Made by a program: the position numbers and the translations under genes. The notes beneath the pieces were generated by a model. The model was not told the DNA's origin, ran no database searches, and saw only the letters and a list, made by a program, of their open reading frames with translations. This document shows positions 15,074-22,044 of a DNA stretch of 22,044 nucleotides, one piece after another. Positions within the stretch are counted from its first letter, which is position 1, and each line of letters opens with the position of its first letter. The stretch is from Ruminococcus sp. (GTDB taxonomy: Bacteria > Bacillota > Clostridia > Oscillospirales > Ruminococcaceae): assembly GCA_017961625.1 (NCBI GenBank), contig JAGCWY010000129.1, positions 1 through 22,044 on the forward strand, in the 5' to 3' direction.

Positions 15074-15625
15074 ATGGATAACGGTGCAGGTAGCTACCGC
15101 CGTTTCCTTGCAGGCGATGATGAAGGACTGCTTGAGATAATCTGCGGATACCGCACGGGTCTGATACTGTATCTGAACAGCTTTGTCCAGAACATCCATA
15201 CAGCCGAAGAGCTTACAGAGGACACTTTTTCGGAGCTTGCGATAAAATGTCCGAAGTTCGGGGAGAAAAGCTCCTTCAAAACATGGCTCTATGCTATAGG
15301 CAGAAACGTCACGGCTAAATATCTGCGCAAGCATCCAAGCTCCGTCATCGTTCCGCTGGAATCACAGGAATGTATTGCCGACGAGGAAAATATCGAGAGC
15401 AACTACATAAAAAGCGAACAGAAGCGCATGGTACACAAGGCCATGCACAGCCTAAGATCAGAATACCGTCAGGTACTGTATCTTTCCTTTTTTGAAGGAT
15501 TCAGCAATGATGAAGCCGCTGTGATAATGAAGAAGTCAAAGCGGCAGATAGAAACCTTGCTATATAACGCTAAAAAAGCGTTAAGATCTGAACTGGAAAG
15601 GAGCGGCTTTGAGTATGAAGAATGA
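15074..15625 (+). CDS. ECF-type RNA polymerase sigma factor
   Basis: A 183-residue group-4 sigma factor. Region 2 (about 12-90) includes AEELTEDTFSELAIKCPKF and FKTWLYAIGRNVTAKYLRK. Region 4 (about 120-178) includes LRSEYRQVLYLSFFEGFSND followed by a helix-turn-helix ending TLLYNAKKALRSEL. ATG 15074 is chosen because GAGAGGAGGG ends 8 nt before it; reading further up gives only a TTG in frame with no ribosome site. The site is flanked by GAGA and TCTC, so a weak local hairpin may modulate it. It overlaps the membrane-protein gene by 11 nt, the usual arrangement for a sigma and its anti-sigma or co-sensor. Target promoters are unknown; the downstream dockerin gene is cotranscribed. Confidence 0.93.
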   Translation: MDNGAGSYRRFLAGDDEGLLEIICGYRTGLILYLNSFVQNIHTAEELTEDTFSELAIKCPKFGEKSSFKTWLYAIGRNVTAKYLRKHPSSVIVPLESQECIADEENIESNYIKSEQKRMVHKAMHSLRSEYRQVLYLSFFEGFSNDEAAVIMKKSKRQIETLLYNAKKALRSELERSGFEYEE

Positions 15626-16661
15626 TCGGGAAATGTATCAAAGTGTTCTTTCCAAACGAAATGAACATAGAAAAAAGAAAGAAAGACAGCTCCGGAAAAT
15701 AAAGCGTACTCTCCCTGTCTTAGCCTGCTTCTGCCTTACCTTGGGCTTGTGGGCTGCTTTCAGGGAACGTCCGGAAAAGCTTCCGGAAATACCTGACTCT
15801 CCGGGCATGACCGAAACAACGACTACAGTGACATCTTCGACAGCTGTCACCGTAAGCACTTCTGCTGCGACTACCGCTTCGGCGCCTAAAACTACTCTTA
15901 CCGCCGCGACCGGTACAGGTCAGACGACAAAGACCACAGCTGCCGTTACGGAAACGTCAGCAGCAACTCAGACAGAACAGACGGAAGCTCAGCAGACAGA
16001 AACACAGGTATCCTCAACAACTGCGACAGTCACTTCGGCTGTGACCTCAACTACGGCTGCAACGACATCGGTGACCACATCATTCGGAGATATGTCGATA
16101 GATCCGAACCCGCCTGAAAAGCGGATATACCCTTTGCAGTTTGACGACATGGAAGCTGCTGTCAATGCAGTCCTCAATCCTGATATTGTACTGGCATACG
16201 ACGACGCGGAATCATCCGCCGTTTATTCAGCTATGTTCAGGAAGTTCAGGGACGAAGGCTTTATCTGCCGGGTGCAGGAAAACGAAAACATAGAAATACT
16301 GGAGGGGAACGGTGTACTGCTCCACCCAAGCACTCAGAAAGAGGATATCGGAGTAAGCTATCTTGTAAAATACAAGGGCAACAATTACCGTGTGAGATTT
16401 TTCTCCGCCGACCTAGACATCTCTGACAAAACAGAGGATATAGCGGAATATCTCAGGGAGCGCACCGGACGCGAGGAAACTATGAGTATGAGCATGAACG
16501 GTCAGTATATCACTATATATACTGCCGACAACCGTCAGTGGTTCATGAGCGCATTTATCGACAGCGGACACTATTTCGATATCAGCACCCTTGCGACCGT
16601 GGAGGATTTCTTATCCTTTTTGACCGAGTTTTCTTATGAAAAAATTGATCTTGAACAATGA
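15615..16661 (+). CDS. Single-pass membrane protein with Thr-rich stalk, probable sensor/anti-sigma
   Basis: A 348-residue type II membrane protein. A short, very basic cytoplasmic tail (about 1-31) is followed by a membrane helix (about 33-49), a Thr/Ser/Ala-rich spacer (about 66-160) and a globular outer domain (about 177-348). No zinc-binding anti-sigma motif is visible, and the 31-residue inner tail is shorter than most anti-sigma domains. Its role as sigma partner rests on the 11-nt overlap with the sigma gene and on the topology. The outer domain is homologous to residues about 664-830 of the dockerin protein encoded next: shared pieces include IAEYL with R.GR, AFID..HYFD and F.YEK. ATG 15615 follows GGAAAGGAG; a TTG six bases earlier is possible. 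Its stop overlaps the next ribosome site. Confidence 0.8.
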   Translation: MKNDREMYQSVLSKRNEHRKKKERQLRKIKRTLPVLACFCLTLGLWAAFRERPEKLPEIPDSPGMTETTTTVTSSTAVTVSTSAATTASAPKTTLTAATGTGQTTKTTAAVTETSAATQTEQTEAQQTETQVSSTTATVTSAVTSTTAATTSVTTSFGDMSIDPNPPEKRIYPLQFDDMEAAVNAVLNPDIVLAYDDAESSAVYSAMFRKFRDEGFICRVQENENIEILEGNGVLLHPSTQKEDIGVSYLVKYKGNNYRVRFFSADLDISDKTEDIAEYLRERTGREETMSMSMNGQYITIYTADNRQWFMSAFIDSGHYFDISTLATVEDFLSFLTEFSYEKIDLEQ

Positions 16662-16670
16662 GGTGATATT

Positions 16671-19616
16671 ATGAAAAAGAAAATAATGGCAGCTCTTATT
16701 GCTGCACTGTGCTGCATGAGTACCGTTCCGTGTACTCCCCTTGCAGTCACAGCGGAAAGCAGTTCTGCCAAAGCCGCTGCCGACAATTACGGATTCGACA
16801 TAAGCGGTACCAAAAAGCTTACCCTTGCCGATGTAGCGGAGCTCTCGAAAAAGGGCTACGAGCTTTCACTGCACGACTTTGAGCCCTACTCCGGCAAATG
16901 GCACATCAACGATATCTCCTGTGCAGCCACCTTTGCTCTTGACGACGGATTTTTCCTGAGCATACACGGAGATATCGCCGGAGTTCCGCAGTCTGTCTGG
17001 CTTTACAAGGACGATTCAAGGAACGGTCATATTGATATACGTCAGGACGATGTGGACGCCTATATCTGGAATATGACGAATAACGAGGACAACCCTGAGT
17101 ACACCGAAAAAAAGATCATGACCCTTGACGATGTCACAGAGCTTTCCAAAAAAGGCAGCGATATCTCCTGGGCTGACCTTGATGGCTACAGGGCACGCAG
17201 AAACACTTCTTCGTCAGGTACGCTGTCTTATTATTACAGCCTTGAGAACGGCTATATCCTCATTGCAAACGGTACTGAGGAAGGGATAGAAAATCTTCTC
17301 CTCACTCACTATAACTACAATAACAGCATCGACATACGCAAGGGCGGCGTAAAGGAATTTATCGACAAAGATTCTGTGTTTGAGGTTCCGGAAATGGAGT
17401 ACAGCTTTGACGATATTTACGGCATGACCACCGAAGATGTGGCAGAGCTGTTTGCGGAAAAAGGTCTGACACAGGAAAAGGGCTGCCGCGTATATTATCA
17501 GGGCGATGACGCTGAGTTCATTTACCGTTATGACAGCGCCGCTGTGCTTTACCCGGATAATTACCTGATAATGCGGATAGAGGACGGGAATGACATGAGA
17601 TACTCCCCCACCGGAGAGCTCAGGAATTTCTGGAGCAATGACGGATATGTATGGAATCAGGAAAAGGTACTCAGGTCTCTCGGACTGCCTGAGGAGTACT
17701 TCGACGTTTCTGTGACAACTTCACTTATCAGGAAGCCGGACTATGAAGTGAGCAAGTCCGATAATCCTCTTGATCTTTCCGGCTATGATGCATACTGCTC
17801 CTGCCTGATAAAGTGCAGGGCAGATGATGAGAAGGAATTTGCGGCTCTGATGAATGCTGCAAGGAATTACTTGCAGCTGCACCCTGATCTTTATATGCTC
17901 AGCACAGACGAGGCTCTGCCGTATTACGGTCAGATAAAAAGCTCCGCGCAGAAAATAGCGGAGGTGATATCAGAGTATATGCAGAAGAGCTACATTCCGG
18001 GCATAACCTCCTTTAAGGCAGGAGAAGCCTCCGGAACCGTGTCTGTCGGATATCCTGAGGAGTATGATGAACAGGTAAGAGCTTACGTTGAGGGTATAGA
18101 TACCGAAGGCGTAAGGATAGATTTTGAACCTCACGGCAAGGGATATGATCTGAGCGGCAGTATCACCGCAGAGGACTACGCGGACAGTATAAGCGAGTAT
18201 ATGAAAAGGAACTCTATCCGCGGAGAGGCTTTAGTCATTCGTGAGGACGGCGTAAAAAAGATAAGCGTGGGATACTGGGACGAAGCCTGCGAGTCTCAGA
18301 TAAAGGCTTACGTTTCCGGACTCGGTATCAGTGAGGATCTGATAAAATATAACCATTACAAATGGACAGCGTTTAATAATGACGCTGAAAAAACACAGTC
18401 CCTTAAAGGCGATACCAACTGCGACGGTCAGGTGGATATGGGGGACGCTGTGCTCATAATGCAGGCTCTTGCCAATCCCAACAAGTACGGCGAAAACGGC
18501 ACTGCCGAAAACCACCTTACCCCACAGGGAAAAATAAACGGAGACATGGACGGCAACGGTCTGACTGTAGGCGACGCGCAGTCTATACAGCTCGTTCTCC
18601 TCGGTATCGCAAATGATACCGACCCGCTGGAGCCGACAACTCCGCAGCCAGTCAGCTTCAAGGATACTGATTCTGCTGTAAAAGCTATAAACTCCGGTGA
18701 TGTAAGCGGCTATACCGAGAAATACCGGAATGATTACCTGAAAATGTTTGTTTTCTTCCGGAGCGACGGATATATATATCAGGTGAAAGCCAATGATGAG
18801 GTAAAGCTGAACGCTGAGCACGGTACAGCTCTTTTCCCGAAGGCGGCTTATGAAGATTACGGTACAGGCTGCTATGTGACATTCAGGGATAAGAATTATC
18901 ATATACTGTTCTATTATGCTGACGCCGATGTACTTTCCGAAACAGACGGCATTGCCGAGTATCTCGGAAAGCGTATGGGACGCAGCTCCGACAAGGAGAT
19001 CACTGTAAAGGATAAGAATGTCAGTCTGCTGCTGCACGAAAACGGTCAGTGCTATGCCAATGCTTTTATTGACGAGAACCACTATTTCGACGTGATCGGA
19101 AGTGTGTCCGAAGAGGAAATGACAGAGTTCCTGAATGTCTTCGAGTACGAAAAGCTGAGTATCAACAGCGGCGATATAAAAACCGCTGTTGACTGGTATT
19201 CAGATACAATGAACGAGATCGTCAGCGACTACTGGGAGATCGTCAATCCAAGCAAAGATCACAGCGCTGTGATAAAAAGCACAGACGAGCTCAGAACATA
19301 CCTTGAGGTGATCTGCCGCGAAAAGCTCATCTCACATTATCTTGAAGCATACGATGACAGCTTTTTTAAGAACAATGTACTGTTTATGGATTCTATCTAT
19401 CAGCCCTACGGCTACGGAAGGTCTATCTATGAGATAAATGATATCGCTTTTTCGGACGGCGCTATAGATATTTCCGTAAAAACTCTGACTAACGGAGGCT
19501 CAGATGTGATATCGCTGAGTATCGCAGTGATATCTGTTCCGAAGGAGAAATACAGCGGACAGACTGTCAGCTGGACGATAGAAAAGCCTTCTGAGACTAC
19601 TGATACGTTTTTTTAA
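16671..19616 (+). CDS. Secreted multi-domain protein with internal dockerin
   Basis: A 981-residue exported protein. A signal peptide (1-28, cleavage after AVTA) leads to two similar repeats (about 45-133 and 146-232; motifs DVAELSKKG / DVTELSKKG and IDIR) and a weaker third. A second repeat pair lies at about 427-490 and 497-555 (SEYM...SVGY / ISVGY...IKAYVSGL). A type I dockerin spans about 578-646: loop one has Ca ligands D581, N583, D585, D589 and D592; loop two (D625 to D635) is one residue short. Residues about 664-830 are homologous to the outer domain of the preceding membrane protein. The last 150 residues are unrecognised. No catalytic domain is recognised. GAGGTG overlaps the previous stop, so it is coupled. 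The dockerin implies attachment to a cohesin scaffold such as a cellulosome. Confidence 0.85.
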   Translation: MKKKIMAALIAALCCMSTVPCTPLAVTAESSSAKAAADNYGFDISGTKKLTLADVAELSKKGYELSLHDFEPYSGKWHINDISCAATFALDDGFFLSIHGDIAGVPQSVWLYKDDSRNGHIDIRQDDVDAYIWNMTNNEDNPEYTEKKIMTLDDVTELSKKGSDISWADLDGYRARRNTSSSGTLSYYYSLENGYILIANGTEEGIENLLLTHYNYNNSIDIRKGGVKEFIDKDSVFEVPEMEYSFDDIYGMTTEDVAELFAEKGLTQEKGCRVYYQGDDAEFIYRYDSAAVLYPDNYLIMRIEDGNDMRYSPTGELRNFWSNDGYVWNQEKVLRSLGLPEEYFDVSVTTSLIRKPDYEVSKSDNPLDLSGYDAYCSCLIKCRADDEKEFAALMNAARNYLQLHPDLYMLSTDEALPYYGQIKSSAQKIAEVISEYMQKSYIPGITSFKAGEASGTVSVGYPEEYDEQVRAYVEGIDTEGVRIDFEPHGKGYDLSGSITAEDYADSISEYMKRNSIRGEALVIREDGVKKISVGYWDEACESQIKAYVSGLGISEDLIKYNHYKWTAFNNDAEKTQSLKGDTNCDGQVDMGDAVLIMQALANPNKYGENGTAENHLTPQGKINGDMDGNGLTVGDAQSIQLVLLGIANDTDPLEPTTPQPVSFKDTDSAVKAINSGDVSGYTEKYRNDYLKMFVFFRSDGYIYQVKANDEVKLNAEHGTALFPKAAYEDYGTGCYVTFRDKNYHILFYYADADVLSETDGIAEYLGKRMGRSSDKEITVKDKNVSLLLHENGQCYANAFIDENHYFDVIGSVSEEEMTEFLNVFEYEKLSINSGDIKTAVDWYSDTMNEIVSDYWEIVNPSKDHSAVIKSTDELRTYLEVICREKLISHYLEAYDDSFFKNNVLFMDSIYQPYGYGRSIYEINDIAFSDGAIDISVKTLTNGGSDVISLSIAVISVPKEKYSGQTVSWTIEKPSETTDTFF

Positions 19617-19649
19617 TATCAGACCAAAGCATTTTTCTTGAATAAAGCC

Positions 19650-19675
19650 GAAAGCTCCGCGCCTGCGGAGCTTTC
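19650..19675. terminator. Intrinsic terminator, probably bidirectional
   Basis: A perfect 11-bp GC-rich stem, GAAAGCTCCGC with its complement, closes the loop GCCT. On the plus strand a T-rich stretch with T6 follows; on the minus strand GGCTTTATTC follows. It ends the dockerin operon and may also serve the convergent gene at 19710. Confidence 0.85.
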
Positions 19676-19709
19676 TTATACTCTTTTTTAAGCTCAGACA
19701 AAAGCCTGC

Positions 19710-21095
19710 TTACGGTGCACCGTAGTAGGAATACAGCACATAGCCTATCTGTCCGGCAAGAGCGTCCGATCTGTCATTCACATCATAGTAATTCCTGTCG
19801 CCGATCTTTACGTTGCGATTGCCGCTTATGGTTATCCTGTCGCCGCCCTCGATGTACATTATGTAGCCGCCTCCGAATACCACGTCCATAGGATCGTCGG
19901 GGCGCACCGGCTCATCGACAGTCTGAAGCTCTATCTCCCTCAGCATAGCAATGAGCATTTCAGATTCTTCCCTTGTAATACGGAGAGGCTGCTTTCCCAT
20001 TGATTCGCTTACCTCAGAAATAATGAGAACGGTTCCGCTGCCTTCGTTGATAACAGTTTTTTCTCCGGGCTCACTGTTCTTTATTTCATAGCCCACGGTG
20101 CCGGAGGCTTCACTCCTTCCGCCTGTGTTAAAAGCTTCGGAGACTGTGGTCTCAACAGTGACAGCTGCTTTGTCTGACTTTGAGGAGGTAACGCTGAGCT
20201 GCCGCGAATCATCAGCGGTGCTCTGTATATCTTCTTCGATATCGGTCGTTTCGGGTATATCGTTCTTTTCCTCCACAGCTGTTGCAGTAATGTAGTTTTC
20301 GCTGTTATTCAGATCTGAAAGCGAGAAGATATTATAGGGAGAAAACAACGAACCATAGTCATATTTGACGGCATCTTCGGCGCCCGGTACTATCTCAAAA
20401 ACAGTATTATCCGGAGCAACTGCCGCCTCTATTGCGTTGCCGCAGAATACAAAGGCAATATTGTCGGAATAGGCAAGGGCTTCATTTATCACGTCCCAGC
20501 TGCTGCCGCCGGCGCTCAGAGTGTAAATGAGCTCGCCGTTATAACGGGATACCTCCACCTTGCCGATGATCCTGCCGTCGATACATACAGGCAGGGTCAG
20601 GAAATCAAGGTCGATACAGTTCACTTCTCCGAGTATGATATGGTAATAGCCCTTTGTGAATATCTGTATCTCCTCGCCGAATATGCCGTATTCCGCCGAG
20701 AAGGTCGCTGCTATCATATCCTTGTTGGCTTCTATAAGAGCTGTTATCTCCTCGTCTGAATAGGAATCGCTCTTTAGCGCCTGCACTCTGGCAGAAGGAG
20801 CCGCACCGTCCGTATCACTGAATGAATTTCCGCCGTAGCTCCGGTTTCCGACGGTCTCCGGCGGGTAAAGCATAGTATCTTCAGCTCCAGGCGTGTAAGC
20901 TCCTACGTCTATTCTCTGCCTTCCGTTATGAAGGACTGTAAACAGTCCCCCTGCCGCACAAAGAATCAGAACAGCAGCTGCCGCAGCATACCTGAACAGC
21001 GGCTTTCCCGCTCTGACAGCAACGGTGCCGGCAGCTTCTTCGATAAGCTCCGGACTTATGCCGTTGATTGCATTATCAAGCATCTCAGTTGTCAT
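19710..21095 (-). CDS. Membrane-anchored probable anti-sigma/sensor partner
   Basis: A 461-residue single-pass protein. A short cytoplasmic segment MLDNAINGISPELIEEA (about 5-21) is followed by a membrane helix (about 35-55) and a long outer region. The outer part has a folded block at about 105-265, an acidic Ser/Thr-rich linker (about 285-345) and a C-terminal block (about 345-460) ending QIGYVLYSYYGAP. Start ATG 21095 overlaps the sigma stop as ATGA, behind GAGGG, so it is translationally coupled to the sigma gene. I infer a role in holding or signalling to that sigma from this coupling and topology; there is no zinc anti-sigma motif. It shows no similarity to the outer domain of the protein at 15615. 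The sigma gene is frameshifted here while this frame is intact. Confidence 0.75.
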   Translation of the reverse strand: MTTEMLDNAINGISPELIEEAAGTVAVRAGKPLFRYAAAAAVLILCAAGGLFTVLHNGRQRIDVGAYTPGAEDTMLYPPETVGNRSYGGNSFSDTDGAAPSARVQALKSDSYSDEEITALIEANKDMIAATFSAEYGIFGEEIQIFTKGYYHIILGEVNCIDLDFLTLPVCIDGRIIGKVEVSRYNGELIYTLSAGGSSWDVINEALAYSDNIAFVFCGNAIEAAVAPDNTVFEIVPGAEDAVKYDYGSLFSPYNIFSLSDLNNSENYITATAVEEKNDIPETTDIEEDIQSTADDSRQLSVTSSKSDKAAVTVETTVSEAFNTGGRSEASGTVGYEIKNSEPGEKTVINEGSGTVLIISEVSESMGKQPLRITREESEMLIAMLREIELQTVDEPVRPDDPMDVVFGGGYIMYIEGGDRITISGNRNVKIGDRNYYDVNDRSDALAGQIGYVLYSYYGAP

Positions 21096-21648
21096 AGATC
21101 ATAACCCTCTTTCTGTAAATACTTTTTCAAGCGTTTTCTCATACGAAAAAGAATCGAACCTGCTGTTCCGGAACTTATTCCGAAGGCTTCGGAGATACTT
21201 TCGATACTGTCGTAATACCAGTACCTTCTGACAAATATCATGCGGTTCCGTTTGGGCTCGCTCATGAGAAAGCTGCTTACAGCACTGCTGAGCTCCGCCA
21301 TAATACGGACGTCCTCAGGAGTTTTTCTGTCGGATACTACGTCAGACAGCTCCTCATAGGAAAGGCAGCTGCCGTTATGGCGCTTGTCCGCTGTATTATA
21401 CCGGTATTTCGACAGCGCGAGCCTTTTTACGATCTGGCATATATAAGCTGAAAATGTTCGGGACGATCATCGGGTATAGAATTCCACACCTTCATGAAGG
21501 CGTCGCTGACGCACTCCTCCGAATCCTCCCTGCGCTTGAGTATATTTTCCGCAAGGCAGTAGCAGAGCTTTCCGTACTTTTTATCTGTCTCAGCTATCGT
21601 CTGTTCGTCCCTGTTCCAGTATAGTTCAATAATAGAGGTATCGTCCAT
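21092..21648 (-). pseudogene. ECF sigma factor gene with a one-base frameshift
   Basis: Two frames together make one normal ECF sigma of about 185 residues. The first frame begins at ATG 21648 behind GGAGGGATC and gives region 2 (ECVSDAFMKVWNSIP) but stops soon after. The continuation, SAYICQIVKRLALSKYRYNT and on to region 4 (DSIESISEAFGISSGTAGSI, then FRMRKRLKKYL), is in the other frame. The switch is at a run of four A on the plus strand (21451-21454); one more base there restores a continuous protein. It may be a recent mutation, a sequencing error or a controlled frameshift. Region 4 alone could start at ATG 21301, which has GAGGAC upstream. It overlaps the membrane partner by 4 nt. Confidence 0.8.
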
Positions 21649-21820
21649 GTGATCCCTCCTTTCGAGGTCCCTCGCTGTATAAGACGCAGTATGAACGAAG
21701 ACATTGCACCCTGAGAAAAATTTTCACTGTATCACCTCTGACAGTCTGCGCAGCCGGTAAAGTTATGCAAGCACGCGAATGTAATATGTCAATTCAGAAA
21801 CAGCCATAAGGAAGTGTGTG
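21649..21820 (-). promoter_or_regulatory. Upstream region of the frameshifted sigma gene
   Basis: No gene is seen. On the minus strand a consensus -35 TTGACA (21792-21787) has only a poor -10 partner (CATAAC after 19 bp), so the promoter is uncertain. An interrupted palindrome CGAGG-TC-CCTCG (21663-21674) lies just before the ribosome site. The insertion-sequence end abuts this region. Confidence 0.35.
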
Positions 21821-21879
21821 TGACCCGCCCCCTGTCAAGTAGACAGTGGAAAAACAAAAATAATTCTATGTAATATCTA

Positions 21880-21912
21880 AAAGCAGTCAGTTCAATTTGT
21901 GCCGGCTGCTTT
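21880..21912 (-). terminator. Hairpin near the insertion-sequence end
   Basis: AAAGCAG (21880-21886) pairs with CTGCTTT (21906-21912), with a partly paired inner part. Read on the minus strand it ends in CTGCTTTTAG, a plausible terminator for the transposase transcript. Confidence 0.5.
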
Positions 21913-21926
21913 ATTGTTAGCAGTAG

Positions 21927-21985
21927 GCGGCAAGCACCTTTTGGAGTGAGGAGCGTAGCGACGAACGGAGAAAGGTGCTTGCCGC
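21927..21985. repeat. 15-bp perfect inverted repeat with G-rich loop
   Basis: GCGGCAAGCACCTTT (21927-21941) and its exact complement (21971-21985) flank a 29-nt loop rich in GGAG and GCGTAGCGACG. It lies just downstream of the transposase stop inside the presumed insertion sequence. Confidence 0.75.
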
Positions 21986-22001
21986 GGCGCCCGCCCACCA
22001 G

Positions 22002-22044
22002 TCATGCCACAGGATATGCTTCATGATATTCCATTGGCGTCATA
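22002..22044 (-). CDS. Transposase C-terminus, IS3-type, partial
   Basis: Only the last 13 residues are in the window: MTPMEYHEAYPVA followed by a TGA stop. MTPxEYxE close to the C-terminus is the typical ending of the IS3-family OrfB integrase-type transposase, just after its catalytic DDE domain. The rest lies beyond the window edge, so integrity cannot be judged. The call depends on this short motif plus the IS-end-like sequence at 21821. Confidence 0.55.
   Translation of the reverse strand, partial: MTPMEYHEAYPVA

Larger units (their letters stand above)
21821..22044 (-). mobile_element. End of an insertion sequence, IS3-like, cut by the window edge
   Basis: The segment has the layout of an IS right end: last transposase codons (22044-22002), about 150 bp of non-coding DNA with two hairpins, then a boundary sequence beginning TGACCCGCCCCCTG at 21821. 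TGACC plus a C-rich run is typical of IS3/IS150-type terminal repeats. The other end lies outside the window, so neither the inverted repeat pair nor the target duplication can be confirmed. Confidence 0.6.

Noticed and set aside
18231..19082. Long minus-strand ORF (283 codons) within the dockerin gene
   Set aside because: It is a frame shadow; the plus-strand protein has a signal peptide, a dockerin and homology to its neighbour, and no ribosome site precedes the antisense start.
21789..21998. Minus-strand ORF of 69 codons inside the insertion-sequence end
   Set aside because: It spans the terminal boundary and both hairpins and has no ribosome site.

Overview
The window looks like chromosomal DNA of a low-to-moderate-GC anaerobic Firmicute, most probably a Ruminococcus or close Oscillospiraceae relative. 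This is inferred from a dockerin-bearing secreted protein, a CotH-type surface protein, Thr/Ser-rich linkers on membrane proteins, strong AGGAGG-type ribosome sites, Gram-positive sigma-A promoters and the style of the ECF sigma/membrane-partner pairs. No rRNA, tRNA or CRISPR array is visible.

Layout. (1) 46-642: an S4-less RsuA/RluE-type pseudouridine synthase, convergent with a response regulator/histidine kinase operon (3929-712, minus), with a bidirectional terminator between them. (2) 4092-4406: a compact minus-strand unit with its own promoter, ribosome site, 44-residue ORF and terminator. (3) 8170-4500, minus: an operon for a VTC-type polyphosphate polymerase domain protein, a DUF4956 membrane protein and a CotH-kinase-like, C-terminally membrane-anchored protein. 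It is divergent from a second two-component system (8438-10326, plus). The shared promoter region holds matching direct-repeat boxes, TTCAGC-N5-TTCAGC type, at both promoters, so this two-component system probably controls both itself and the VTC/CotH operon. (4) 14775-10617, minus: a LysR regulator, then metE and metF, the cobalamin-independent methionine branch, with a dyad of MET-box architecture placed where a LysR-type activator would bind. (5) 15074-19616, plus: a translationally coupled operon of an ECF-type sigma factor, a single-pass membrane protein with a Thr-rich stalk, and a 981-residue secreted dockerin protein. The last two share a homologous domain of about 170 residues. (6) 21648-19710, minus: a second ECF sigma gene, broken by a one-base frameshift, overlapping an intact membrane-anchored partner. 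(7) 21821-22044: the end of an insertion sequence, IS3-like, with the last codons of its transposase running off the window.

How it fits together: apart from the methionine genes, most of the window is signal-to-surface wiring: two phosphorelay systems and two sigma/membrane-sensor pairs beside secreted or membrane-displayed products. The two units most worth following are the sigma/sensor/dockerin operon, where the presumed sensor ectodomain is duplicated in the secreted protein encoded next to it, and the VTC-DUF4956-CotH operon with its divergent regulator and paired operator boxes.
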